NCBI RefSeq assembly: GCF_003672135.1
Contig: NC_039511.1
Coordinates: 5,482,464-5,546,463 of the forward strand
Length of the DNA: 64,000 nt
DNA from: Ooceraea biroi
Lineage: Eukaryota > Arthropoda > Insecta > Hymenoptera > Formicidae
Direction: 5' to 3'
Every line of letters starts with the position of its first letter. Positions within the stretch are counted from its first letter, which is position 1. The notes beneath the pieces were generated by a model. It made no database searches. It worked only from the letters and a program-made list of their open reading frames with translations, and was not told where the DNA came from. This document shows positions 1 through 12,838 of this stretch, in pieces. The translations under genes and the position numbers were made by a program.

Positions 1-809
1 ATGTAGAATTCTATATTTACCTCCGATGTTCTGTCTAACATAAAGCATGAAAAATATTGAATATGTAAATTAAGTGGTAAGTAAGGTTTTCCTTACAAAA
101 CACAATTGATTTGTATAAAAAAAATACAATTTTAATTTTCAAGATAATTTCCCTTATTTTCTATGATTTTGTGCCATTAGTTTAAAAGTACAATAGGGTT
201 AGAAAACGATTTAATTTAAGAATTATTAAAACCAAGTAACACCAAATTAATTTACATATCTAATAATAATATAAAATTGTAATATTCATTTATACTCGTT
301 TCTATCTTTACACGTATCTTAGATACTTTTTTTGTACATTTATCTTACCGGTATTAAAGAGAATAAAATGCTGGGGAAAAAGCATAAGTGTAACGTACAC
401 AGATGATTATAACATGCACATATATGATGCATTTTTATCTGCATAAATTTATTCATTACGCGTCAAGCGTATTAATCATTTACAGTTGCAAAATCTTGCA
501 AAACGTGGGGAAAAAACTCTCGGGATAGGTGTGACCTCCTGCGGCTGTACTAATTTGCAACACCGCTCTTAAACTGCATTTTGTCGAGATAATACTTTCA
601 CTTTTAACACGACCAAGCGGTTAAGACACTTTTTGCTCGTTGACACTTTTACCTACGCGACCTAGAACATCAACATTTCTCCTGGCTTACGACAAAGAAC
701 AGCGAAACATGATATCAAAAGCCTATAATTAATCACGTGAGACCAAAACGTACATGACGAAACATGCACTGAGGTAATAACGCCGACACGTATAATATTC
801 TGTTCGCAG
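1..809. other. AT-rich upstream or intronic DNA of the first takeout-like gene
   Basis: No coding exon is recognisable here. The gene starting at 810 begins mid-protein after a TTCGCAG acceptor, so its signal-peptide exon must lie further left or be too short to see. No ATG in this stretch is followed by a hydrophobic leader and a GT donor in the needed phase. Confidence 0.5.
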
Positions 810-2366
810 CCGAATATGTGAAGCAATGTTCCAGAAGCGATCCGAAACTGATAACTTGTCTGATCGACGCTCTGCACCACCTGCGACCTTATTTAAGCGA
901 CGGAATACCCGAAATCGAATTGCCATCGGTAGAACCGTTTCGTGTAAGTGGATTTTATATTTTAAATTATAAAACATATAGCAATGAAGATAACGATTTA
1001 TAGTTTATCGTATCGATTTTACATATTTTATTATTTGAAAATAATCTCTAAATAATTATAAATATTTGACATATATGGTAAATACAAATATTCAACGTAT
1101 TATACGTGTAAAAAATTAGAATACTTATACAGATTAGAAAGTGGTTCTCAACACAGTTTAATATTAGACAGATACAACAATAAATTACACTATACATTAA
1201 CATGAATGTACAAATGTGTAGGTTTTAACGCACTTTGTTGCACATTGCCTACCATATTCTGCCTATCTCAACAGATGGACGAGCTGACACTCTCTCTGAC
1301 AGGTGGTGTGAACGGTTATAAAGTTCAGCTACGCGACCTCTACATAAAGGGAGCAAGTAACTATACAGTGGAGAATATCAAGCTCGGCTCACCCTTTCAG
1401 GCCATTGTACGAATGCCGGCTCTCATACTGGATGCGCATTATTCCAGGTAAATAAATTCGACTGTCTGTGATTCCGAATGAGACTTCGAAGAAACGAAAG
1501 GCACGTAAATTTAAATCAAAGCAAATATTATGCTGATTTATTAAAAATTTATCTATAAATATATATCTAATATATATTTGTAGATAAATAAAAAATGAAT
1601 ATATCATCTATCATATCTTTCATTCTACTTAGCAATCTTAAAACTGAATGATTAAAACCTCATTAATTCGGCGATCGACTGCGATCGAGCTGTATGATCC
1701 AGAAAATTTAATAAATATATATCATAAATGTCATAAAGTATATAACTTAATAAAATAATTTAATAAATAACTAATAATTCCCCTTTTTTTGTTTAGATGA
1801 TGGAATCTTTACTTGATGTAGGTATATTAAAATCTGTACTTACAGTTCCGGTATATTGATCATTTTACCTGCGAGTGGAAACGGCACGTTCCACGCGCGC
1901 TTCGGGGATGCCAGAGCTCTAGTCAGGGGTACCGTGTCAACGAAATCACGGGAGGGAAAGACGTATCTGAATGTCGACAACCTCGACGTCGTCCTGGCAG
2001 TGAAAGATGTGCAAATGCGAGTCAGCAAAGTCTTTAACAACAATCGCATACTCAGTAAGCGAATCGCGCAAATATGCTTCACAAATCTGAAAGAAATTTC
2101 AGCTTTAAAATTTGCGTATAATGTATTATCTAGAAGAAGACATTAAATTTCATGATTAATTAATTTTTATCATCATATATTGTTCTTATTATTAATTCTT
2201 ATTAATTATTGCAGCCGAGGCAACTAATCTGTTCCTGCGGGAGAACGGACAAGAGGTACTAAAAATCATGGAACCACAGCTGAAGAGGAAATTGTCGGTG
2301 CTCTTCGCCGGAATCGTCAATCAGCTGCTACGACACGTACCAGTAGAATCGTTTCTTATACCTTAA
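810..2366 (+). CDS. takeout-like / juvenile hormone binding protein (JHBP) family, 5' partial
   Basis: Exons 810-943, 1275-1447, 1846-2054 and 2215-2366 join in phase with GT-AG borders to give 221 residues ending in TAA. The first visible residues carry the N-terminal cysteine pair of the family (QCSRSDPKLITCLIDAL), followed by GIPEIELPSVEPF, the GTFHARFGDA region (the family's GxxN/K strand) and a C-terminal helix NLFLRENGQEVLKIMEPQL ending VESFLIP. Proteins of this family are secreted carriers of small hydrophobic ligands, including juvenile hormone, and are linked to feeding, circadian and social behaviour; the ligand here is unknown. The signal-peptide exon is missing: the first visible exon starts in phase 1. 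A second family member lies convergently at 3655-6661. The family call is firm; the exact orthologue is not. Confidence 0.9.
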
Positions 2367-3654
2367 AGATGTATTTATATCGTGTCATCGTTAGTGACCG
2401 CTACATCTTTCTCTTCTTTTAAATTCTTTTAAACATTGCATGTACAAGGAGAATCGAGTAATGCTATAGCGTAAATAACGTATCAAACATCTTTAGAATA
2501 AAAAAAAGAGTGCACTATGTGAGCTGCTTTCCAATTTTTAAGTAGTCAACTGTGATTTCACTCTGATATATCTTCGATAACTATATGTAATTCCTACGGT
2601 ACATTTATGATTCCTCTTGGAAAAGGGAAAATAAACACGACAATTGAAAAATAACTACCGCTATCTTCTTAATGAAGCATTTTACATAACATGCTACATG
2701 ATTATATACTTCTCTGCATCTCTGCTTATTTTTAAAGACTACAATTTCAATTGCGGTAATTAAAACACGAATGACGTAATTGTAGCTATTTTCAGAATTA
2801 TGTGTCCGTGCTTATGAAAACAAAATGCTAACTAATTATAGACGGTTTGTTTTATTATAGATCGAGCAAATTGCTCTTAGAATAATTACATTCAAAGATT
2901 AAAACCTAATTATATTAAATATTTTATTAGAAGCGAAAAAACACTCTTTGACGAACAATTAACGTAATTATTTACTAAGAAATTTAAGCAAAACAATAGC
3001 AAATATATAATCCATTACAGTAAGTTTCTAAATTGCAGACTTAGCGTACAATGATAAAATTAACACAAATATTAATACAATAAAAATATGATAAAAATTG
3101 ATTGAAGAAAAGCATGATAAAAGTTGACAACGAGAATTGTTCTAGTCCGTTTACATAAATATTATATAATAATTTCAATAAAACTTTCAAGAGGGTTAAC
3201 ATGATACGAAAAGAAACGGTTAGAAACTGATATTTGATATTTTCTCTATATTCTTCTTGATATTAATTACATCTTTGTGCTTTACATGCGCAATTTCACT
3301 AACGGAAATAGCAGTAATACAATAATAGTAACAATACTACTAAATCTACGTGTACACATTACATGTAGTTATTGTAATAAACTCGCCACTGTTGCCACAA
3401 ATCACACGTAGTGTCGACGCAGTGCGAATACAAGTTAAACACTATCACGATACGATGAGAAAGAGATTATCACGTCGGAATGTTTGCGGATGCCGGAGCG
3501 AAGGAACCTCGCACCGGCTCCTCCGCGCCGGTATCTCGTTGCGATCGTTCATGGTGTTCGCGCGATCGCAAATATTCGATGCTCTTCCCGCTCTTCATAC
3601 TTCGACTACGCTACGTTACTTGGCCTAGCGCGAGGGATTGTCCTTCGCGGACGA
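2367..3654. other. intergenic spacer between convergent takeout-like genes
   Basis: The stretch is AT-rich and holds the 3' UTR and poly(A) signal of the upstream gene and presumably the 3' UTR of the convergent gene ending at 3655. Short ORFs near 3350-3700 overlap the antisense of the last takeout exon or are chance. No other structure is seen. Confidence 0.6.
2497..2502 (+). terminator. poly(A) signal AATAAA of first takeout-like gene
   Basis: AATAAA lies 131 nt after the TAA stop at 2364-2366, a usual 3' UTR length. It is predicted from the motif alone. Confidence 0.55.
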
Positions 3655-6600
3655 TCAAGGGAACGTCTTCGAGAAGGAAACCTTTGAGAATATGCGGTTG
3701 CTGATCTGGGTGAGCTCCGCGTCCCACATCTCCGCCATGAATGGCAGTACTGAGCGGTACAACGACGGCCAGTATTCGTTCACGAATTTCAGGGCGGTTT
3801 TGTCTAGAAAAGAAAAACTCGGTTGCAATGAGAAATGTTGCCTTGAAATTGCCCGGATTCGCAAAATGCATTATGCAATCGGTAGATCATTGCGGCGCAT
3901 CCGCGTTTCCCATCGAGTAATTCCCGAGGAATCGTTAGCGTAATGCAACGAGATAATCAGGAATAATGATAGCGGGATCATTATGCACGGTTTCAGGTAG
4001 ATGTGTGTTCAACGACGTGTTACGTCGGACGCTTCCCTCGATCTTTACCGTGATCTCCATTATATATCGGACAAATACGAATGCAGCTTCTCAGCCAGAG
4101 AACACTCTGCAACGATGTTTTGAAACAACTTAGAGTATGTTCCTTTTATACTTACTGAGTTCCTCGTTGCCGTTGAACAAGTCACTGAACCAGATCTGCA
4201 TCTTTCCGATTTCCGGGCTTATGAGGAAATGCTCAATCGTCCATCTGTCGTTTGCCACGTGTCCTTCAATAGCCCACGTGCCTTTGATGTCTTCTAAGCT
4301 AATGTTGAAAAATCCTGCGGCAGAGATAAGAAAGTACATATACTCGAGAAATTCATTATCATTTTCATTATCATGAGATTATTTTATCATTAGATTATTT
4401 TATCAATAGATGTTATCACGCATCGCCAGTATTCGTAGTCATTTGATTTGTATATACCTTCGCCCCCTAACTTGAACGCCCCCATGCCTCCCTCCGCTTT
4501 GAAATTGCCCTCGATAAGCATCTTCGGTATTTCAACGTCGATTTCCAATTTGAGGAAATCGTCGGAATATTCTGGCCTCACGGCTAAGAAGCGTGTTTTC
4601 GCGAGCCCATAAGTATTGACGTCCGTGACTGTTGTATCTGCATGTATGTCACCGCTTGCATACACGTTTCTTTGTTCCTTGGTGAAGTACGGATCCAATC
4701 TTGGCAGATCAAGTTCCGGTATACCTTCGAGGAAAAGAAGTAAATCTCGTATAAAGCAGAACGCGCGGTACATTAATATAAATATAATATTATGAATTTA
4801 ATAGCTTCGCGTACGTAAAATAATATATAATGACAAATAGTGTACAGGAATGGAAGATTTGGAACTATTTAAATAGAAATGATAAATGATATGCTACTGA
4901 TATAAATGATATAATACTGAAAGATTGTATGTACCTGGGATAATATTTGGCCACGCTTCCTGCATCGCGAGTCTCAGGCAAGACGAATAGTCAGGTGCAT
5001 CGTGCTTGCAGGTCTGCACAGCTGCGTGAGAAAGATATACATGAATATATAAGAATATATATATATATATATATATATATAATAATACATTATATAACAA
5101 TATATAATAATAATATCATATAATAACATAAATAATTATATTTATATCAAGTTTCCTTATTAATGGTAAATTGTAGTCGAAACTACCGTTTATTAATTTC
5201 AATGCTATTTCAATTATTTGTCATCAGAAATGTAATTCTACACGATGAATATTTAACTAGAATATTTTAAATCGCGGTTCACTGTAACAGGATCTCGTAC
5301 AAATTGGGTTAAAAAATTACGTTTGCATCAGCTCCGAACTTGTTGGTTGATCCGAACGGAGCCTTTCCTTTCTCCGATAATGAAATTACCGTTAAGTATC
5401 AATTTTCGTAGAACGTAGAAAATATCGCGTTTGCTGTTTCGCCAACAAAGAGAGGGACTGTTCCCGTTATTGACACCCCCAGCATGATTGAACGGTCAAG
5501 ACGTGTGAAAAATGGTAAAAGTATATGACTAATAAACGTATACACTTATGCAATTATTATGCGTTCAACCGTAAACACAAGTCTACACATGTACGAACTT
5601 ACAAAAATTATTAGCCATTCAACCGTAAACTGTAAACGCAACTACGCATAAGAGTTTCATATGAATTTCATTTGAAATTATTTTATTAAGATATTACCGT
5701 GTAGTCTCTTTATTCATTCTATAAGTTAATTTACTTATAATTTAATTTACATGCTATTACATAATAATACCTGTCAGTTAGATTCCTTAAAGTCGAACAA
5801 AGAAAAGAACAAGTCGTAAAAGGGTAATAAGAAAGAGAAAATCATGTCTCTGCGACGTAATTAATATGCCCATAAACCTGCTAATCTACACGTACAGATC
5901 ACGTATGTAATTCATAGAACTGTTGACAGTATGATTCAATCTGTCACAACTGAATTTTAATTTTTCATTTTTAAAACACAATTTATATAATTGGGATGTT
6001 ACTTGCAATGTAAATTAATCATGAAAACAATGAATTATAATTCATATATATAATTCAATAAGTCTAGATAAGAGATAGATCAATTTGAATGTCATGTACC
6101 TGTCAATAATATTTGTTTTTTGGTAAATTTGTTCAATAATATCATGTGAAATAATTTCGCGATTCAAGATAGATTAAAATTAATAGTAGATTTCTTTTAA
6201 GACTTAATACAAAATTTTGCGTTACCGAAACTCGAAAGGTCCGTGCAGATTTTTTTGGCAGAGTGCAGACGCAAAACTGTGTATTAATTCTTAATGTAGA
6301 GTTTTGCGTTTAAATTTTGCTAAGGAGATCAGCATGGACTCTCCAGTCGAGTCAACTATGTACAGCACGTGAAATTAAAAAAATCAGCAAATGCACAGAC
6401 TTTATCCACACACTAAAAAAATTACACTTAGAATCGTTACGTTGCAAACATCGCTTAGAATTAATTGAAATTTTAACGATTTTCGCTGTTTCTTTTTAGA
6501 TAGACAAAATGTCAATGAAACTTTAAACCGACATTTACGGAAACGGTCTTCAGAAGAGGAGAGGATTCGATGGCTGAACAAAAAGACTTACGAAGTTCGA

Positions 6601-6661
6601 GGTCCGCCGCGGCGAGTACGAACGCGGTAGCGGAGAGCACGGCGAGCACGGAGAACGACAT
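3655..6661 (-). CDS. takeout-like / juvenile hormone binding protein family, complete
   Basis: Five exons on the minus strand (6592-6661, 4935-5021, 4458-4724, 4156-4314, 3655-3803) join in phase to 243 aa. Exon 1 encodes a signal peptide (MSFSVLAVLSATAFVLAAAD) and ends one base into a codon at a GTAAGT donor. Exon 2 supplies the two family cysteines (TCKHDAPDYSSC), exon 3 GIPELDLPRLDPY and the GGMGAFKLGGEGF strand, and exon 4 the conserved PEIGKMQIWFSDLFNGNEEL block. The last exon gives FVNEYWPSLYRSVLPFMAEM and the typical C-terminal FP. The length fits the family (about 240-250 aa). The product should be a secreted hydrophobic-ligand carrier. The start is chosen because its hydrophobic leader and splice phase both fit exon 2. 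A TATA box lies upstream at 6714-6721. Intron 1 is about 1.6 kb. Confidence 0.92.
5054..5082. repeat. (TA)n microsatellite in takeout intron 1
   Basis: A run of alternating T and A, with AT-rich flanks, lies just upstream of the exon 2 acceptor. No function is inferred. Confidence 0.85.
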
Positions 6662-6713
6662 CCTGCCTGGTTAAAAATCCTGACGGCTAGCCTGGCCAAT
6701 TATAAACACTCGG

Positions 6714-6721
6714 CTTATATA
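6714..6721 (-). promoter_or_regulatory. TATA box of the minus-strand takeout-like gene
   Basis: Read on the minus strand the site is TATATAAG, within CTATATAAGCC, about 53 bp upstream of the ATG at 6661. That would place the start of transcription near 6685-6690 and give a very short 5' UTR. A strong TATA box fits a tissue-specific secreted protein gene. Confidence 0.6.
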
Positions 6722-7752
6722 GTTCCCCAGCCCAAGGACTCTGCAAAGATACATTGCAAAATTGCATGTCATTAAAACGCGCCGACACGTGAGAGGCGAA
6801 GAGCAGCGGCGGCAGACCAGAGGCGGGAGGTTGGTGGCTGCACCAACGGCCGGAAAACGCTCCTCCTTTGTGTAGGACGAGATCTCCGGCACAAGAACGA
6901 CGGAAGAAGCTGACACGATCGCTCCATCACGTGAGAACGTTAAATTATGTCGTTATCCTGAAGGTGCATTTCAAAAATCTACGAAGAAATCTACCGGCTA
7001 GCTAAGATGACCGCTTCTGGTCCATCTATTATTTTTTCTAAGAGATCTCCGTTTCTTTGTCACTGCATCGGCATCTCGGGCTTGGTGCAGGCTGGGTTGC
7101 GCCTGATCGCCACATCGTTGCTCTTTACGTGGCGATTTAAATTCCGAGAATCGCAGGGCAGAGCGTGGTGCAAGTCCTCCTGCATTGGTTCCTCTTGCCG
7201 CCTTCTCTTGAATTTAAAATGAGATAAAACTAAAAAAAACCCGTGCCCGAGTCGCATTGGATGTGTCTTCTCGTAAATATCAAAACAAAATTCTTATAAA
7301 TTTGAGTAACAGTGTCTTGAGTTGTACTGCATCTTGTATCTTGATTTTCAATAATGACCCACTAATCGTTTTAGTTGAAAATATTAAAATAAACACATTT
7401 GCAGTTGTACAGACTAGCAAAGTGATTATAAATATCTCTTTTCTTTATTTAGTCGGTACAAATACTTTACATGTAAAGTACAGATTACAAATAGAACAGT
7501 TTTGTATATTTTAATGCGACCCGCGCACGCCAAGTACTTCAATGTTGTCACTGCTTTTTGTAAAAACTTTTATATTTTTTCTGCAAAATATATAGATACA
7601 TTTTTAGCATTTAGCAATTGCACTTTTGTAGCGTTATTATATCGGATATGTTCGAATTTTTCCTTGTTTTATGTATGTATTGTTTTGTGACGCACGTGAC
7701 GTTGAAATAATTAAATTCAAATTTTTAAGTCACAATTTTAACATACGATTAC

Positions 7753-7873
7753 AATATCTCAGGACAAACGGCACTACTCTTTTTCAGAGTGGTCGTGATC
7801 GAAAGCTTGCATCCACGTTATATTATAAAAGTGCCGTTAGACTTTTGAATACGGCTTTAGTTCCTGAGATATT
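7753..7873. repeat. short inverted repeat, possible decayed element
   Basis: AATATCTCAGGA at 7753-7764 is matched by its inverse complement at the other end (TTCCTGAGATATT, 7861-7873). The interior has further weak pairing around an ACGGCACT/AGTGCCGT block. No target-site duplication was found. Confidence 0.4.
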
Positions 7874-8260
7874 TTAATGCTACCGCGTCGCTTGATACGT
7901 ATACTTATACCCTTTAGGTGGGCAGAAGAATGCGAGAAATGCGGAAACTTGAGACGTTCATGTTAAAAGTCGAAAGTTTGATGGAATATATATGGATATA
8001 CGTAAATATTCGACGTATTGTCGAAAATTGTGGATTCCTTAGACTCATGATTTGCCTAAACAATTTAGAGAACTAATACTTATCAACTATTAGAATTATT
8101 CTTTTAAAAATCAAAATGCAATGTTCAGATATAATAATTCCTTGCCAAGTACTTCAAAGTAATATTAAATTCTACCAAGTTTTGAAGAAAGCGCGATGGC
8201 TATTGCGAAATGTAATGCAACATTGCCGAATCATCGCAATCCAGTGTCTATATCAACTAC

Positions 8261-8295
8261 AATGGTAACTGTCCATATATATAACAGTTACCATT
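8261..8295. repeat. perfect 12-bp hairpin with AT loop
   Basis: AATGGTAACTGT at 8261-8272 and its exact inverse complement at 8284-8295 are separated by an 11-nt AT-rich loop. It is too short to class as a transposon. Confidence 0.6.
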
Positions 8296-11097
8296 ACTGA
8301 TTCTAAAGCTCCCGGAACTTACGTCACCGTCTATTGATATTAAAAGACTCTAAAAGACATTACATGTTGACAAGACAATACGGAAGAATTCCAACTCGCA
8401 CATAATAGCATTAGCTAATGATTGGAGAGTCGTTTTCTCGCCACGATAAGCTGGTCAATAATGTAATGATTGTCCATGAAGATCAAAGTGCAAGGAGTGC
8501 GGGAATAATACCTAAACTTTCAGGAAGATCGTCTCGCGCGATCCTGAATGGGAGCACGCGAACCCCGAGAGCGGATAGACTTCCGTGACCTTGTGACCTT
8601 GCATTGCACCCCTGCGATCGGCGATCGCACGCAGGTGCACGACTGGGCCGATCGCGTCATGCTATTTATCTATTATAGCCGCAATGGAATTAAGACCAGA
8701 TCGCGTACGTATAAAGTAGCTACCCTTGGAACACATCGCGTGGAACGGGTTTTGCTAAGGACGTGCGAAGAAGAGGAAAGAAAAAAAAAAGAGAAATGCC
8801 GAAGAAACAATCCATTCCCGACGAGACTCCGATGTGACGTAGCTATGCATACGGTGAACATGTGTCGATAAATACAAAGGCCGCTATGTGGACCAGCGAT
8901 TGTGTTACGTGGACACTCTCTATGAATGGCGACGCGCATTCGTTTCGAGTCCTTTAGCGTCCTAGCTTGCTTTACAGTCTTAAAATCCTCACGAAGCAGC
9001 ATTCAGCACGAAGCAGCGTTTTTATTTTTTATCTGTCTTTTTTTATCTTTCTTTTTTCAAGCATGAAAATGAAGATTTATTAGTATCCATGGTGTATTGT
9101 ATGGTGTATTGTTAGTAGTCAGTAATATCAGGAAATGAAATAGTCCAGTTTTTACTCGAATTTGAGTGTTAATCGGATATTCGTGATTCGTTAATGAAGT
9201 ACTCGGATTATACATGAAACATATTATTATTATTATTACTTGCATTTTTTATTTAATTTTAGACGAACGCGTTATGACATCATGTTGTTATGTTGCGAAG
9301 TTCTTCGTAAGAAGAACAAGAAATTAAGTAGTAGATAGTTTGTCGCAGTTTTAACCACGTGTTTTCAATTTTATTGTCACACGAAGGTAGCCAGCGTTTA
9401 AGAAAACCATAGGCTACATTTAATATCCTCCTTCGGCAAACATGCTACATGTGGTGCGCAAAAGCGTTGCGTGTAGTGTGTCTGGCATTAATGAGGCGAG
9501 GTTGATAATAAAGCAGCGCACTGCAAATTAACTAAATCCTAGTGTTTCGGATTTCGCAATAGCCTGACGTTTTCCTCATTGGTCTTCGCAAACAACAGAA
9601 CAATGGTTAATTGGCGCATGCCATAATTTTTAATCGCGCATTAAGGAAAAGCGTAGTAAATATATACATGCATATATTTTTAAGATAAACAAATATCTAG
9701 TTTTTTCTATAACAGTACGCGGCGTATAATTTGCTATCGCTACGCACATACGTATTAAATATAGACGATAAATTCACGTCACCTACTGGATTTAGTTTGT
9801 TGAATACGCAGTAAGTTACCCCGATACTTTCGTTCGACATCTCTCTGAATGTGACACAAATCGCATGTGGTAATCTGCATAAATGCATTCGCGCGGATCA
9901 ATGAGCGCGAGCGATAGTGCGAGTCCTTCTCGAAAAAAAAGACAGTCCTTGTCAGATTAAAAAAGAAAGAAAGACGCGCGTAGCGATCAGAATAGCGATT
10001 AACGCGTCTTTTCCTCTCCCCGCCGCACAAACTGTGAACGTGCGTTCACGTATGTATAATGTCCATGCGCGTGTGATTCCTATCAGTAACGTTTCAGTTC
10101 ATTAGCAGCTCTTAAACTGCATTGTACGTCTTAATAAAAATAAAAATAAATATAGAGAAATTATTATCTCTTGCTTTCACGATTTAATCTTTTCAGGAAA
10201 ACATTAATTAAACATTAGTTTAAAAAATGAGAGAATCCTTTGTAAAACAAATCATTTGCACTTAAAATAATATTTTGCAAAACTTCCTTCGACAAAATTA
10301 TTGTCACCAGTGACTGTCGGATATCCGCGAAGAGCTGAATGGTTTTTCTTCCCGATTTTTCCTCGTGGTTTTCTTCGAGAAAATGAATTTGAGTTCTTTT
10401 CTCTGAGCGCGAGACCCTTATTTCGGGCCCTAATTCCTAGGCCGTGAGCGTAGGTGATAAAACGCCCCTGCCTGTCTCATTGGTTCAGAAGAAAGATATT
10501 TAGGTCTCTCTCCCGAGAGTAGCACCAGCTTGTTTATGCCGATCTCCGTTCACTCAACGGTGACCGCTTCTAACAACACGGTGCGCACGTTGCCGCTAAT
10601 GAAACGTACACAAGCATAACGCACTGTCGTGCATCGTTGCACAATGATCGCGGTATAATTACGTTTTAACGATCCGCATTTGGTCCGCAAGCGACGAAAC
10701 AGGTGCGAGAGACGGGTGGTGAGGAACTGAGTTCACCCGCTCGCAAAACAGTGTGATATTATATTATATCGTATCAGTATATGTTACATCTACAAAAACG
10801 CATGCATCTGATTATTCCACACGCGTCGCAAATACTATGCATGCACGTAACGTAATAGTAATTATTCATCATTATTAATATGTTATTTTAATATTTAATA
10901 TTATTTATATTTATTAGTTAATTTAAATGTAAAATTTAAATTTAATTTAAATTTAAAAAATATCACGCATTGATATATCAAATATTTTCGATACTTTAGG
11001 TTTTTATATGACAAACATATATTATTCAAACATTCCAGTACTAATCGATTTTTCAAAGAACCGAGTTTTGATTTTCCATCAAGCAATGGATTGTTCT

Positions 11098-11111
11098 GCG
11101 CGCGCGCGCGC
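11098..11111. repeat. (CG)n tract at archease promoter
   Basis: Seven uninterrupted CG dinucleotides lie in the CpG-rich stretch just upstream of the archease start. CG tracts of this length are uncommon and can adopt Z-DNA. Confidence 0.8.
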
Positions 11112-11333
11112 GACTCGTATCTTCCTTACTTCGTGGACGGTCGGTATTATCGAATCGCGCGACGCGGTCGCTGGCTGCCAGTTCGGTCGATACGTTCGCG
11201 AGGCGACGCGCTTACAGGTAGCGCCACCTGGCCGCCATGAACTCACCCACGCGAACTACGTCGCCGTTGATTGAACCCGTCAACGGATCAGCTGATCGCC
11301 TCACCCACGTGGTGGAATCAGCTGTGCGCGAAC

Positions 11334-12585
11334 ATGGACGGATTGTCGGAGGAGGACTTGGAGATACCGCCTGCCAAATATGAATGTAAGCCTTGACCGC
11401 GGTTTTTTCTTCACCTTTGTCGTCGTTTTCACGGAGGGTGCGGGTGTGCGCACCCTTGCGCGCCGAGAATTTCAAGCGTTCAAGTGTGTCGTCACTTAAC
11501 GCAACTTTTACGCGAAATTTAGAAATTAGATCGAAGCCCCTCGAAGCTTCGGCTTTGAAAATATTCACGGCGAAATCGACGTTCTGTTGCAGATCTCGAT
11601 CACACCGCGGACGTGCAGTGAGTATCAAGTGCGGCATTGCCGGCATCGTTTTAGAGGTTACATCAGCTAACCTAAAAGCGCGCGAATCATCGAGAGATCG
11701 ATAGGCATCTGAGATTTCTCCTTCTCGTTCTCCCGATTTCCCCGCCTTGCTTGTTTGCTGAGGATCCTGAAAAAAATTGCATGTGCAACGAAAATGATAC
11801 TGATTCAATGATACAATTTGTCCGATTGCACTTCAGATTGCACGCGTGGGGCGACACGTTGGAGGAGGCCTTCGAGCAATGCGCGATGGCCATGTTCGGC
11901 TACATGACGGACTTGGGCCGCGTGCAAATCACGCAGGTCCACCACGTGGAAGCTGAGGGTCACGATCTTCAGAGTCTGCTTTTCCATTTTCTAGACGAGC
12001 TACTGTTCATGTTCAGCGCCGAGCCATTCATCGTCTCGAAGGTACCACCCTTGCTCCCTGTAAAACGTTCGAGCGAGCTATAAACACGTGTTGCTTCTGT
12101 CATCTTTAACATTACAGCATCTAATTTATGCGGCAAAAAAGCAAATTCAAGAAAAATTGCCCATTAAATTCATTGCACATTGAAAATTGTTATTCCTTTA
12201 TAATTTTTATATTTCTTTTATTTATATATAACTATTTATTTATTTATTTATTTATTATTATTTATATATAACACGACCGCGATATTTCTCTCTTTTTTTA
12301 TTTAAGAATCTGTTTGAAAATCATCGAAATCTCTCGAAAGTTGTCAAATTCGCCTGTCCGCGAGCCTCGGAGTAAAAATCCGCATGCGTTTGTTATCAGA
12401 GAGTAAAAATCACGGAGTTCGACGTGCAGAATTTCAAGATCAAGGCGACCGCATACGGCGAGGAGTTTACAATCGGCAAGCACACGCAAGAGGCCGAGGT
12501 GAAGGCCATCACGTACTCGGCGATGGCGATCCACGATCGTCCGCAGCTGAATCAGGCCGAAGTCTTCGTGATCGTTGACATATGA
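11334..12585 (+). CDS. Archease: archease (tRNA ligase activator)
   Basis: Four exons (11334-11385, a 25-nt microexon 11593-11617, 11837-12041, 12400-12585) join in phase to 155 aa. The microexon supplies the family signature YLDHTADVQ, completed by LHAWGDTLEEAFEQCAMAMF. The protein ends TYSAMAIHD...AEVFVIVDI, where archease proteins end with an acidic metal-binding residue. Archease is a small globular cofactor that promotes guanylylation and turnover of the RNA ligase RtcB (HSPC117), the enzyme of tRNA-intron and XBP1-mRNA splicing. The length is close to the human protein (167 aa). The start is the only ATG upstream of the first donor and is preceded by a CpG-rich promoter. Long minus-strand ORFs over this locus are shadows. 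Confidence 0.93.
12234..12258. repeat. (TTTA)n tract in archease intron 3
   Basis: Repeated TTTA/ATTT units lie upstream of the last archease acceptor. It is simple sequence only. Confidence 0.7.
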
Positions 12586-12832
12586 TCATGATCGACCAGC
12601 GGACGTACCGGGGTCCCGTCGCGCGCATTTTGCCGACGTTCCGTCGACGCGGCGCGGCGTGACTCCGGACAGCGCCTTGGCAGGGCGGGAGGGGGGGAAA
12701 AAAGATGGGGATGACTGGTCCGAACGGAGGGTTGGAGGAAGATAGAGGGAGGCGACCGAAGGGCGAGGAAGACGGGACCATATGCCTTCCCTACGTACGA
12801 CACGATCCTTTGTACTTGTTTCGTAGGGTTCA

Positions 12833-12838
12833 AATAAA
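12833..12838 (+). terminator. poly(A) signal AATAAA of archease
   Basis: AATAAA lies 248 nt downstream of the archease TGA, after a GC-rich 3' UTR. It is a motif-based call. Confidence 0.55.

Larger units (their letters stand above)
6662..11333. other. long gene-free stretch between takeout-like gene and archease
   Basis: It contains the takeout promoter at its left end and the CG-rich archease promoter at its right end. The middle is AT-rich and I recognise no protein in it. Two short inverted repeats are seen (7753-7873 and 8261-8295). The ORFs of 60-110 codons show no recognisable domain, splice context or start preference. Confidence 0.5.

Noticed and set aside
11212..11808. 198-codon minus-strand ORF over archease
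   Set aside because: It overlaps archease exons 1 and 2 antisense in GC-rich DNA and resembles no family.
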